Positions 53,811-63,520 of a stretch of DNA of 64,000 bases are shown here, piece by piece (positions within the stretch are counted from its first letter, which is position 1; every line of letters begins with the position of its first letter). The stretch comes from Maniola hyperantus (taxonomy: Eukaryota; Arthropoda; Insecta; Lepidoptera; Nymphalidae). The position numbers and the translations under genes are program-made. The notes under the pieces were generated by a model. The model saw nothing but the letters and a program-made list of their open reading frames with translations, was not told where the DNA came from and did no database searches. The DNA lies in contig NC_048546.1 of the NCBI RefSeq assembly GCF_902806685.2, positions 10,868,534 to 10,932,533 of the forward strand, given 5' to 3'.

Positions 53811-56800
53811 CTGTAACAGATATATATTACTAGCTGATGCCCTCGACTTAGCCCGCGTGGAATTGGGTTTTTAAAAATCCCATGGAAACTCTTTCATTTT
53901 CCGGGATAAAAAGTAGCCTATGTCGTTCTCCAGGTTTTTATCTATACACATACAAAAAATCACGTCAATCCGTTGCACCGTTGCGGCGTGATTGAAGGAC
54001 AAACCAACAAACAAACACACTTTCGCATTTATAATGAGGGTGATAATAAGGGTGATTTTTATTATTATGCAGATACAAGTTCGTTAGCCCTAGACTGCAA
54101 TCTCACGGTGGTAAGTGATGATGCAGTCCTAAGATGGAAACGGACTAACTTGCCTCTGATTCACTAACTCAGTGTCTAACACTGAAAAATAATCACCGAG
54201 TTTATTTGGCATTTATTTTGAATCCACTGAAGCATTTTTACGAAAAAATATTTTATATCGCTCGATGAAGCAGCAATGTAGAACCGACTAATGTCAAATG
54301 AGCTCGGTGGCTATCATTTAGTGTTAGACACTAAGTTAGTGAATCACCCCGCTGGAAGGGGTATAGGAATTTTTACTAAACCACACCCCTTTGGTTTCTA
54401 CACGACATCGTACCGGAACGCTAAATCGCATGGCGATCTCCCTGGCGCAGTAGAAAGTGGTTAAATACTGTGGTCTTATAAGCAGAAGGTTCTAGATTCG
54501 ATTCTTGGTTGGGGCAAGTTGGGAATTTATAATTTCTAATCTCTGGTTTAGTGTACTGGCTACTTTTTTCCTGCCAAAATAAATGGATTTAATTAAACAT
54601 TATCTCTCGAGGTCTAGAACTGAATGCATGCAGTGAAGTCGCGTATCGGTGGCCCACTACTGAGAACGGGTCTCCTCTCTGAATGAGAAGGGTTTAGGCC
54701 TTGGTCCACCACGCTGGGCAAGAGCGGATTGGCAGACTTCACACACCTTTGAAGAACTCTCAGGTGTACAGGTTTTCCACGATATTATTCTCCTTCATCG
54801 TTAAAGCAAGTGATTTAGGTAAAAGCACAGACCACCACCTACCTATAGAGTAGATGCCTAATAGCCGGACGGACACCCGTGATTGCCAAGCTTAGGCAGC
54901 TGTTTAGCATAAAAGTCGGTCCAAGTCCGTTCGGTACCCTCATTCCGCACATTTTCTTGATTTCGTGACTTTTGAGTCCACCAATTACAACAAAGCATTC
55001 TCCCTTCCCCCTCCCCGCCCCTCCCCTCCCCACCCCCAACATTTTACGATTTTATTTCATGCAAGACCTTGTTGTATATGCTTACTCTTGCGGTTGAATT
55101 CTCTGTGGGTAAAAGAAAACTAAATGTAGGTACTTACATAAATCTTTTTGCCCATTAAACAGGTTTTTGAAGTCAAAGACAATGGGGGTGAGTGCTTTGC
55201 ATTTCAGCTTGAAGTTTTTGATGGACAAGTACGTTTTCCCGTCGCTGCCTGTATGCACTTTCAAATCAGAAGCGACCTCGATCTTGTATTGGCCTGGAAT
55301 TAAAAAAAGATTTACTAACGTTTACAAACATAATCACTATCCAATGATAAATGCTAAGGTGTGTTGGTTTGTTGGTGTATTGGTTTGTTGGTTTGTCGTT
55401 CAATCACGTCGCAACGAAGCAACGGATCGACGTGTTTTTTGCATGGCTAGGTGAACTAGGTACCTATAGTTAAAGACCTGGATATCCAATTATTACATAA
55501 TTAATAGCTATAAGGTGTTTTCTGGTGATAATAACACGCACCGACTCGCCTAAAAGCACCTATTGGGAATTCGAGTCTTATAGGTAATTAGTACGATTAA
55601 ATATTATTACAAAAAAAAAATCAGATATATTATCTAAATTTTTAAAAGGCAAGGGTAACTGACTGACTGCATGCAAGCTTTCACCGAAAATTGGTTTGAA
55701 CGAGATCTAGTAACTAGTTTTTGATTTATCGTGCAAAATGTCGATAAAATACGATTGTAGTACTGAACCCTCAGTGCGCGAGTCTGATTCGCACTTGGCC
55801 GGTTTTTTAAACATTCCGCTGCGTTATTTCAAAACAAAATTAAAAAACACCTAATGAATCATTAAACATTAGGTATATAAGGCTTATTTTAAAATTGTTA
55901 GGTAGGCACTATTGTTAGTTATAATTTGTACTTTTAGCTTATTAATTAACTTAATTATAGATTTTATGCAAAGAATGTCTTAGGCAAAGTATTACTGTTT
56001 AGAAGTTTTAGATTATGCATGTTAAGTTAGCCTGTAAGTGAGTATGCATTGATAGTCTTAAGTTTGTAAAAGTTGTCATATAATAATTATTTCTTTGTAT
56101 ACCGTTGGCTTCCTATTAAATTAACTAGCAGATGCCCGCGACTTCGTCCGCGTAAAATTTGGTTTGGTTTGGTTTCTCATGAGATCTGAAATTTTCCCAC
56201 TGCAAAAGGACTCACTAACCTACTCACTCAGTCTCACCTTAAGGCACGGAACCCAGAATACCTAAATGCCAATTTTCATATCTCTAAAAACGTAGGACTT
56301 TCATACAACCTTCGACCCCCCCTTTCACTCCCTTACGGGAGGAATTTAGTAAGATCCTTTCTTATCTGATATCTACCCCCTAGAAAGAACCTACCTTACA
56401 AATTTCAAGTAAAGATAACAATAGTTAAACTTTTCTATAAAAACTTCTCCCCCCTATTTTACTACCCTTAAGGGGGGAATTTCCCAATTTGACCTATACA
56501 GATTTTTATTATTTAAAGCTAATAACCTAAATGTCGATTTTCACGTCTCTAACTCCAAAAAACATAGGACTTTCATACAACCTTCGACCCCCCCTTTTGC
56601 ACCCTTAGGGGGGAATTTTTCAAAACCGTTTCTTAGCTGATACCTACATCCTAGAAAGAACCTACCTTCCAAATTTCAAGTTTGTAGGCTTTATAGTTTC
56701 TGAGATTTCGTGATTAGTGAGTCAGTCAGTGAGTGGTATTTCTCTTTTATATATTTAGATTTAGTCATAGGTACCTGTAGTTAGTAAATAGTTTCCATTG

Positions 56801-59800
56801 CCTTCCACTGGCAAGATGATGAGGCGACCTGAGATGTCGTACAGTCCGCTCATCTTGAATCCCGCGCAGTTCAGCACATAGTGCACGCTTGCGAGATCCG
56901 GGCTTACTCTGAAAGGTGCAACCAATGGCGTGCATATGGTTTAAATCCAAGGTAAGCAGTAGTTAGATACTGGCAACTGGCAAGTCATAAAGGATAATGA
57001 GCATTGAGCTATTTCAACTAGAGTAACTATTTATTGGGTAAGCAGTGCTTTTACGCCTCTATAAGCTGCCCGCTACTGGGTGCAACAGAACGAGATAATG
57101 GTAGATTCAGTTGACGAATCAAAATCACTTGAAAAAAAAAATCTCTGTCTCGTTTTAACTAAACTTAACTAACGATTTAGCGTCTCTGAGTGCGGCTGTA
57201 TGTTTCTTAGCGAATACCTACTCTTTACAAAGCATTACCCCTCCAAAGGGGAATGCCAGGTCGGCATAGTAAATTAGGCCCAAAGGTGCCCACACATGAA
57301 ACTATATGGAATCAACAGTATAATATATTATTACAGCAGTTTGAGCCTCAATAACTCAACGGGTAAAGGAGTGGACTGAAAACCGAAAGGTCGACGGTTC
57401 AAACCCCGCCCGTTGCACTAGTGTCGTACCTACTCCTAGCACAAGCTTGACGCTTAGTTGGAGAGGAAATGAGAATATTAGTCATTTAACATGGCTAATA
57501 TTCTTTAAAAAAAAATTGGTAAAATTATGGATTTAAAAAAAGAGATTGTTTCAATGTTACAATAGTTATTTGTTATGCAAGGTTGCAAACTTGTTATTTT
57601 GTCGCAAGGGTTTGTATTGAATTCCGAGCCAGCGAAGGATGCTAAGGTTGAACCAGGAGCGAAGCGAGTGGTTCAAAGATAGAATCCTGGGCGTAGCGAG
57701 GAATTCAAAAGCTCGAGCGCAAATAAATTTGCAACCGTGCGAAACACAACTTTTCATCTCACTACAGCGAGGAAAACGTTAGATGATTGATACAAGAGGC
57801 GCCAGTACCGTGAAGGTTTCAATAAGAAGTTTCTATATTAATAGGCCACAAGTCAGGCAATGAAGGAGGTTCTGTGTAGTCCACGCGGTCGAAGTCGCGG
57901 GCATAAACTACTTAGTTTCGAATAAATAACTAGGTAAACAATTAAAATGCTCTTAAGACCTCGATTAGACTAGAGTCTATAGAGTCTAGACGGTGAGTCT
58001 GGAGTCTGGACTATAGAACTAAATATAATGTAATACAGTCCGCGATAGGTCGAGATGGCAATCGGGGTATGAGGCGGGGGGGACGTCTCGCACACTCGCA
58101 TGTCGTCCGCGCTCGCCCGCACCGGGTTAGCGCGGGGACTGTGCGGGTGTGAGGGGCGTTCCTTCTGCGATTGCCACCTCGACCTATCGCGTACTATAAT
58201 CGTTGTACGCTATAAGGAAGGTCACATAATTTTTTTTCTTGTGGGACTAGTTTTTGTTTCCTTATAATTAGACAGATACCTACAATCACACACCTCGCAT
58301 GTTTTTATTTTATCATAATATTGTTCATGAAGTCTTATTAGGTACTAATAAGTAGATTAGGGGGTCACAACAAATTTGGTAACCATCACCGATATGGATT
58401 TTGTTGGGTTCAGAGGATAGAGGGCAACTCTCTGAAGACAAATATGCTACTCTGCCGGCCCTGAGTGGTTGACGTAAGTAGGTTTTTATGGCGCCTGAAA
58501 GATGCGTGATCGTTACCAAAAATTACGTGATATGGATATGGATGTTGATGGTATAGAAAGAAAGTACTAGTTGTGCTCATGCAAACCGTATAAGGACTGA
58601 TCACGATTTGGTTGCGTTTTCGAGCGAGCATAACGCAACCAAATTTTTGGTAAGTTTTTACATAATTTGCATTACGGCCTAGCGCTTACTTTCTACATAA
58701 GCAACAGCCATTTTGCTCGTCGTTTTTATTTTTGCATGTAATTTGGAAGGACATAACTCAAAAACGCAACTGAATCGTGATCAGTCCTTATACGGTTCGC
58801 ATGAGCACAACTAGTACTTTTTTTCTATACCTTCACCAGCCATATTCATATCATGTAATTTTTGGTAACGATCACGCATCTTTAAGGCGCGGCGCCATAA
58901 ATACTTATGACAACCACTCAGGGCCGGCAGAGTGGCATATTTAGCTTCAGGGAGTTGCCCTCTATCCTCTGAACCCAACAAAATCCATATCGGTGATGGT
59001 TACCGTTGTGAGGGTGACCCGCCGGACCATAATGACAATATTCAAAAAACCCAACCATAATGATAAAAAAAGCTATTTTATTTTGTGGTGTACAAAATAT
59101 TGTGTATCTCTAATCACTATGGTGTAGGTAGGTACGTAACTAGGTACAAAAAATCAACTTGCAAGTGTTTATAAAAAATTCAGAACTTTTTGTTTCGAGG
59201 TTAACTCAAATTCAACTTGTATTGTTACGATCTTCAATAATAATAAAAATATAAATACTCGATGACATAATCATGATCACCCACTTTTCAGGGTTCCGTA
59301 TGTCCAGAGAAAAAAAGGAACCCTTATAGGATTATTTCGTTGTCTGTCTGTCTGTCTTTCAAGACCCGTCAAGGGTATCAAAACCAATGGGGTAGGTACT
59401 TCCCGTTGACCAAGAATCGTGAAATTTGGTAGGTAGAAATAGTAGCACAAGCAGAGGGAAAAATATCCGAAATCCGTGAATTCGTGGTTACATCACACAA
59501 AACATTAATTAAAAAGTTTTATTTTGCGATGGCACGAACCCTTCGTGTGCTAGACCGACTCGCACTTGACCGGTTTTTTGTTATCCTAGGCATTAGACAT
59601 TAGACATATTACATCGCACTTTTGAAGGTCAATAAGCAAAATGCTCATCATCATATTTTATTTTAGACAAAAACTCTTTTGATTGAAAGAATACATGTCA
59701 GTCAGATTGATTTTAATAATATCTATCTTATATTATATATGTATTATATAAAAGGAAAAGGTAACTGACTGACTGATTGTCTACTGTCTGACTGACTGAT

Positions 59801-60560
59801 CTATCAACGCATAGCTCAAACTACTGGACGGATCGCGCTGAAATTCGGCATGCAGATAGCTATTATAACGTAGGCATCCGCTAAGAAAAGATTTTCCCAA
59901 ATTCAACCCCTAAAGGGGTAAAATAGGGGTTTGAAGTTTGTATGTCCGAAAAATCCTTTCTTAGTGGATACCTACTCTTTACAACGAATAGACCCTCCAA
60001 ATTTCATGTCTGTAGGACCAGCGGTTTAGGCTGTGCGTTGATATATACGTCAGTCAGTCAGTCAGTCAGTCAGGACTTTGAATTTTATATATATAGATAT
60101 GTTAAAATCTCATTGTTAAAGATCAACCCTGAGGGTGTAAAATAGGGGTTTAAAATTTGTTCAGTCCACGCGGACTAAGTCGCGGGCATAAGCTAGTAAT
60201 TAATATATAGAGTGCATGATGCCCGTGACTTCGTCCGCGTGCGAACGAACGAACGTTCGAGCGAACGCGGAACGCGGAATGAACTTATTGATTTTGGGTA
60301 TAAAAAGACAACAGACACACTTTCGCATATTGATACTCACTTAAGATCAGATACTGTGCAGTCCGCATAACCGATAATAGTTGTGTTGTAAAATGTATAT
60401 TCCAAGATGGACAGCTTTCCTTCGATTTTTTCAAGGAAAAGAGGGTCGGAAGTCTCCACTCCCAGTTCTGGGATGCCTTTAAGTATTGTTGGTACAGCGG
60501 CGTTTACTGAATTCCGTACGCAGGCTTCATCTTCGATCTTGCACGGAGCTAGCAGGCTAT
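53659..60560 (-). CDS. Secreted takeout/JHBP-domain protein, exons 2-5
   Basis: Joins 60341-60560, 56775-56908, 55138-55293 and 53659-53810 on the minus strand. All introns are GT-AG and the phases fit throughout, giving about 220 residues. The order is typical of the takeout/haemolymph juvenile-hormone-binding family. An N-terminal cysteine pair PCKIEDEAC is followed by LKGIPELGVETSDPL, then a central YDISGRLIILPVEGNGNY strand pair. A tail of NLFNGQ, FANENWPEV and NKYLKTVPLDDYKLN follows. Family members are secreted hydrophobic-ligand carriers (juvenile hormone or unknown lipids) of about 240 residues, so only a signal-peptide exon of some 20 residues is missing. I found no phase-compatible one before 64000. 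The ligand is unknown; this may be a takeout-like paralogue and not the haemolymph JH carrier. The reading frame is intact, so I judge it a working gene. Confidence 0.92.
53829..54042 (-). mobile_element. Helitron-like repeat, body C, full copy, in intron 4
   Basis: ACTAGCTGATGCCCTCGACT, AATCCCATGGAAACTCTTTC, CGTCAATCCGTTGCACCGTT and TTCGCATTTATAATGAGGGT. Its ACTAG end is 18 bp inside the acceptor of the last exon of the takeout-like gene. Confidence 0.9.
54064..54432 (-). mobile_element. SINE-2 split by MITE-4
   Basis: The tail part (CAGATACAAGTTCGTTAGCC to GGAAACGGACTAACTTGC) lies at 54064-54153. The next part (GGAAGGGGTATAGG.. to CCGGAACGCTAAATCG) resumes at about 54354. MITE-4 sits between them, so MITE-4 inserted into this SINE. 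Confidence 0.85.
54155..54351. mobile_element. MITE-4, full copy
   Basis: CTGATTCACTAACTCAGTGT..CTAACACTGAAAAATAATCACCGAG (split here) and the inverted CTCGGTGGCTATCATTTAGT..GTTAGACACTAAGTTAGTGAATC. Partner of 8914-9115. Confidence 0.9.
54435..54560 (+). mobile_element. SINE-2 head, opposite orientation
   Basis: GATCTCCCTGGCGCAGTAGA and AGGTTCTAGATTCGATTCTT are the A- and B-box parts of SINE-2, pointing away from the split copy just to the left. Truncated after GGTTTAGTGTACTGGC. Confidence 0.75.
54636..54830 (-). mobile_element. SINE-1, head missing
   Basis: GGTGGCCCACTACTGAGAAC, GAATGAGAAGGGTTTAGGCC, GGATTGGCAGACTTCACACA and TCGTTAAAGCAAGTGATTTA, in minus order. Confidence 0.8.
55001..55039 (-). 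promoter_or_regulatory. G-quadruplex tract on the sense strand of intron 4
   Basis: The plus strand reads TCCCTTCCCCCTCCCCGCCC then CTCCCCTCCCCACCCCC. The minus strand, which is the sense strand of the takeout-like gene, has eight G-runs of 3-5 separated by one or two bases, ideal for a parallel quadruplex. It starts about 98 nt after the exon 4 donor. A role in splicing or transcription is inference only. Confidence 0.6.
55138..55293 (-). CDS. Takeout-like gene, exon 4
   Basis: Acceptor TTTTTAATTCCAG|GCCAAT, donor GATTTAT|GTAAGT. It encodes 51 full codons: QYKIEVASDLKVHTGSDGKT, YLSIKNFKLKCKALTPIVFD, FKNLFNGQKDL. The D-G-K-x-Y-L and NLFNG motifs are characteristic of the family. Confidence 0.93.
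55357..55482 (+). mobile_element. Helitron-like repeat, body C, left part
   Basis: (GGTTTGTT)n, TTCAATCACGTCGCAACGAA, GCAACGGATCGACGTG and AGTTAAAGACCTGGATA; the 3' half is missing. Lies in intron 3 of the takeout-like gene. Confidence 0.8.
55668..55812 (+). repeat. GGTTCCGTACC dispersed repeat, right part
   Basis: TTTATCGTGCAAAATGTCGA, GTAGTACTGAACCCTCAGTG and GAGTCTGATTCGCACTTGGC, ending in CGGTTTTTTAA. It is preceded by a short (GACT)n start of a body A copy at about 55640. Confidence 0.8.
56124..56761 (-). mobile_element. Helitron-like repeat, body E, with internal duplication
   Basis: ACTAGCAGATGCCCGCGACT and CGTCCGCG at the left; AGTCAGTCAGTGAGTGGTAT and CTTTTATATATTTAG at the right. 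Inside, a block of about 120 bp occurs twice (56298-56409 and 56564-56683). It includes AGGACTTTCATACAACCTTC, CGACCCCCCCTTT and AGAAAGAACCTACCTT. The second unit follows another AAACTTCTCCCCCCTATTTT segment. It lies in intron 3, its right end 14 bp from exon 3. Confidence 0.85.
56775..56908 (-). CDS. Takeout-like gene, exon 3
   Basis: Acceptor CACCTTTCAG|AGTAAG, donor ACTACAG|GTACCT. It encodes 44 full codons, VSPDLASVHYVLNCAGFKMS through LIILPVEGNGNYLLTT, the beta-rich middle of the domain (YDISGRLIILP). Confidence 0.93.
57342..57515 (+). mobile_element. SINE-3 (tRNA-related), best copy
   Basis: GAGCCTCAATAACTCAACGG (A-box half), GTCGACGGTTCAAACCCCGC (B box), CCTAGCACAAGCTTGACGCT, AATGAGAATATTAGTCATTT and an A-rich tail. 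Lies in intron 2 of the takeout-like gene. Confidence 0.88.
57560..57960. other. Intron 2 DNA, mostly unassigned
   Basis: A 40-bp Helitron-like 3' end (TAGTCCACGCGGTCGAAGTC, GCGGGCATAAACTA) is at 57876-57913. A run of GAGTCT/TAGTCT near-repeats lies at 57966-58016. Confidence 0.6.
58034..58199. mobile_element. MITE-2, full copy
   Basis: ACAGTCCGCGATAGGTCGAG..ATGGCAATCGGGG and TGCGATTGCCACCTCGACCT..ATCGCGTACTATA. The GC-rich core has TCGCCCGCACCGGGTTAGCG. Lies in intron 2. Confidence 0.92.
58362..59012. repeat. Long foldback, arms about 255 bp, in intron 2
   Basis: Left arm about 58362-58621, right arm about 58758-59012, roughly 90% identical as reverse complements by eye. Examples are GAACCCAACAAAATCCATAT against ATATGGATTTTGTTGGGTTC and ACCGTATAAGGACTGATCAC against GTGATCAGTCCTTATACGGT. 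Spacer about 136 bp. No related single copy is seen elsewhere in the window, and no transposon family is recognised. Because it lies inside an intron, it would be transcribed with the gene and could fold into a long double-stranded stem. Confidence 0.92.
59288..59580 (+). repeat. GGTTCCGTACC dispersed repeat, nearly full
   Basis: CAGGGTTCCGTATGTCCAGA, GGAACCCTTATAGGATTATT, (GTCT)n, GTACTTCCCGTTGACCAAGA and GACCGACTCGCACTTGACCG. Confidence 0.85.
59745..60197 (+). mobile_element. Helitron-like body A copy split by an inverted relative
   Basis: The plus copy runs from AAAAGGAAAAGGTAACTGAC to GGGGTTTGAAGTTTGTATGTCC at about 59946. It is interrupted by a minus-oriented piece (AAATCCTTTCTTAGTGGATA to (CAGT)n and TTTATATATATAG, about 59947-60098). 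It then continues to GCGGACTAAGTCGCGGGCAT and CTAGT at 60193-60197. In intron 2. Confidence 0.85.
60213..60332 (-). mobile_element. Helitron-like repeat, body B, rearranged
   Basis: TGATGCCCGTGACTTCGTCC, then a (GAAC)n/(GAGC) expansion, GCGAACGAACGAACGTTCGA, in place of the body, and GACACACTTTCGCATATTG at the end. It stops 8 bp before the exon 2 donor. Confidence 0.75.
60341..60560 (-). CDS. Takeout-like gene, exon 2
   Basis: Acceptor TTATCTTTTCAG|ATAGCC, donor CTTAA|GTGAGT. It encodes 72 full codons starting SLLAPCKIEDEACVRNSVNA. It needs one base from exon 1 and gives two to exon 3. It carries the conserved disulphide pair (residues 6 and 13 of the exon) and the GIPELGV motif (about 29-35). 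Confidence 0.93.
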
Positions 60561-60599
60561 CTGAAAAGATAAATAAATAAATAAAGGTTTTAATAATAC

Positions 60600-60686
60600 A
60601 TATAGTAGTCGGGGGGGGTGGGGGGAGGGGGGGGGCTTCCCTCGTATACCCCGATTGCCATCTCGATTGCATGTCGCGGATTATAC
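60600..60686. mobile_element. MITE-2, internally deleted, with G-run
   Basis: ATAGTAGTCGGGGGGGGTGG followed by GGGAGGGGGGGGGGCTTCCC, then the normal right end CCCCGATTGCCATCTCGATT and GTCGCGGATTATA. The left half is reduced to a G-run (60611-60640). On the sense strand of the takeout-like gene this is a C-run about 50-80 nt upstream of the exon 2 acceptor. Confidence 0.8.
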
Positions 60687-60816
60687 ATCGATGATTTCCT
60701 TAGTTCCAAAGTTGTGTGGAAGCAACCGGCTGAGCTTGCAGGTGAAAGAAAAGAATAATAACTGCCAAGTAGAGTCACAGACGTGTAGCATTTAAGAGAC
60801 ACTAGCTGTCCTACAT

Positions 60817-61075
60817 CATCATCATCATGATCAACCCATTACCGGCTCACTACAGACCACGGGTCTCCTCTCAAAGTGAGAGGAGTTTTGACCATAGCTG
60901 CCCATGTGCGGATTGGTAGACTTCACACACCTTTAAGAACATTATGTAGAACTCTTGAAAATCAAGTGATATTTAATTAAGTAAAACGCACATAACTCCG
61001 AAAACTTAGAGGGGTGTGCCCGGGATCGAACCCCCGACCTCCGATTAGAAGGCGGACCTAGGCTATCACAGCTTA
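60817..61075 (-). mobile_element. SINE-1, complete, in intron 1
   Basis: (CAT)n and GATCAACCCATTACCGGCTC at the tail; GGGATCGAACCCCCGACCTC (B box) and GGCTATCACAGCTT (A-box side) at the head. CCTACAT is repeated at 60810-60816 and 61076-61082. Part of the body (GAAGGAAAACATCG) is deleted. Confidence 0.88.
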
Positions 61076-61129
61076 CCTACATGACATAAACAAATTATGA
61101 TTTTGATTTCTGTGACAAGTTAATCCTGG

Positions 61130-61215
61130 ACTAGTTTCACCCGGTGATAAGTGACGATGCAATGGAAGTGGGCTTGTATCTACACGGCATTGTAGCGGAA
61201 CACTATTACCTGATG
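61130..61215 (-). mobile_element. SINE-2 fragment
   Basis: CACCCGGTGATAAGTGACGA, TGCAATGGAAGTGGGCTTGT and CTACACGGCATTGTAGCGGA follow SINE-2 in minus order with an internal deletion. Confidence 0.6.
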
Positions 61216-61699
61216 TCAAGTGAGTTATTCGTAAATCTAGTATATTTTTATTTATTTAAATTACATAAAATCGACAGTCGAAAAGTGCTTATTTGGCCTC
61301 TAATACAAAAGTACTTTTGCAGATGGAAAAGCTAAGAGTATACCTAATTCCGCATCAGCAGACATGGGGAAAAACGCGCGTAGGCGGTACTTTTGTTCTC
61401 TAACTAAGAAAATATGGCACTTTGCTAACCATTAACATTTCAATGCGAATCACTGGAGGATAATTCCGTAAATTTTTCGGTATATAACATTCCGCTAGAT
61501 TATGTCCCTAGCTGAAAATGTAAATAAAAATTGTAATAATAGCAGCCAAACTGCAAAACTTACCTCACGGAAGAATTGAACATGTTTACGAAAATCACGT
61601 ACCTACCCAGGATGTAGGAACTTAATTTATATGACGTAATTTGTGGGTGAACTTGAAATAAATCACTTTACTAGAAATTATTTTATATATTTTAAATAT

Positions 61700-62620
61700 T
61701 ATTAACGGATTATTGGAATGCCCTCCCAAAACCTACGCAAGGAACACAAGTTCAACGCGTACAAGTTATCAGAGAGTTTTAATCTAAAAAACTAATGGCA
61801 AAATAAATTATTTAATTAGAGCCTGATTGCTATCATAACATCTAATATGGTATTTTTACCCTTTTATGAAAAGTGTCTTAATTTGATCCTAAAGTGATAA
61901 TAAACTACCAAAAAAATGACAATAATTTTATTAGATCGATAAGTGCAATAAAAATGCATTTAAATTTTATATGTCAAATTTCGCCAAGAAAACGCTATCC
62001 GCCATCTTTTTAGGGTCATGAGACATTATGACGTCACTCGGATTGGTAAGCAACGGTGTTTTCTTAATGAAATACATTACAATTTCAATCCATGTGACGT
62101 CACAGTGGGAATTAACATGGCGGCTACGGTATCATGCGTTTTGGATATTTGTAGAACAGATTTAAAAAATGAAAACTTTAAAATGAATTATAAAATTCAT
62201 TATTTTATTTTATAAACTGAAATTAACATTTTTCGATTGCATATAATACTATCTTGTTTATACATTTTTAGATTTTCGCTTCGCTTGGTGTAAAATACCG
62301 TAGGTATTATCCAGTTTACGATCTATACACCTAAAATATACAATAATTGTTCTGAATCTTAGAAAGAGACGAAAAAACCTTCAAAACCCCCGTATGCCCC
62401 CGTATATGCAGATACCCCTCCAGCAATAGATTGTAGAACATCGAATGAGTTAAATATCGATTTTATCAAGCTTAAATTAATAATAATATCATTTCTGAAA
62501 ATTCAAATCAGTTTTTAAAAATAACCTTAGGTACATCTTAGGTAGATATCTGTTTAATAAGAGTATGGGTACCTACATAATATAACTTGGAATAGTTAGT
62601 AAGATCAATTTCATTTCGTG
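61700..62620. other. Interval without a supported gene
   Basis: AT-rich. Two TGACGTCAC-type strings at 62029 and 62095 flank a 65-codon frame (62018-62215) with no known domain. No hydrophobic ATG exon that could supply the missing first exon was found on the minus strand. Confidence 0.4.
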
Positions 62621-62879
62621 CATCGCAACAAAACTGCAATACAGTAGGTAGGTACCGCACGTCTGAATTAAACATAATGTTTCTACAACGATCACGTAGG
62701 GAGTAAAAACAAGTAGGTAAAATCTCAGAGCAATGCCTTATTATGAACTTTACATGTGACATGACGTGATTTGTGTGTGAACTTGAAATAAATAACTTTA
62801 CGGGAAATAATTTAACCAAGATTTTTTGGACTAATCCATACTTCCGTACCTACTATACCTACAATCTACATATATTATA

Positions 62880-63238
62880 AAAAAACCGGCCTAGTGCAAG
62901 TCAGGCTCGCGCAATGAGGGTTTCGTACTACAGTCGTATTTTTTCGACATTTTGCAGGATAATTCAAAAACTTGATATAGTTATCTTACTTAGAAAATTG
63001 AAAATACTAATTATTAGTTCATGACCACAATTAAATTTTTTTGTGTGATGTAACCACAAATTCACAGTTTTCAGATTTTTCCCCGAATGTCAGCTATAAG
63101 ATCTACCTACTTGCCAAACTTCATGATTCTAGGTCTACGGGAAGTACCCTGTAGGTTTCTTGACAGACCGACAGACAGACAGACAACAAAGTGATCCTAT
63201 AAGGGTTCCGTTTTTCCTTTTGAGGTACGGAACCCTAA
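62880..63238 (-). repeat. GGTTCCGTACC dispersed repeat, full copy
   Basis: AAAAACCGGCCTAGTGCAAG, ACTACAGTCGTATTTTTTCG, GTGTGATGTAACCACAAATT, CATGATTCTAGGTCTACGGG, (GACA)n and CCTATAAGGGTTCCG..GAGGTACGGAACCCTAATA. The longest copy in the window. Confidence 0.88.
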
Positions 63239-63242
63239 TATA

Positions 63243-63520
63243 CTAGCTTTTCGCGACCCGTCTGTTTGACCGACTTTGACGAAGTTTGGCACAGAGATAA
63301 CTTGCAGCCCGGAGATGGTACTGGCTATTTTTTGTTCCATGTTTTTTTTGAAATGATAAAAAAATATCATAAATCCCGGCCATCATGTATTTAGTAAAGA
63401 GGTAGCTTGCATTTCTATGATAAATCTATGCATCCCAGAGACGGATATACAGGCTACAATCCCACGGGTTCTTAAGAAATCGAAACTTACGTGGACAAAA
63501 AACGGGCATCCTCTTGTTTT
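63243..63520 (+). mobile_element. Helitron-like repeat, body B, decayed
   Basis: CTAGCTTTTCGCGACCCGTC, TTTGACGAAGTTTGGCACAG, GAGACGGATATACAGGCTAC and ACGTGGACAAAAAACGGGCAT..CTTGT. An internal insertion of about 90 bp separates two body fragments. Confidence 0.65.

Noticed and set aside
62538..62819. 93-codon minus-strand frame upstream of the takeout-like exon 2
   Set aside because: It lies in the three-copy repeat block, lacks a signal peptide and does not give a sensible first exon.
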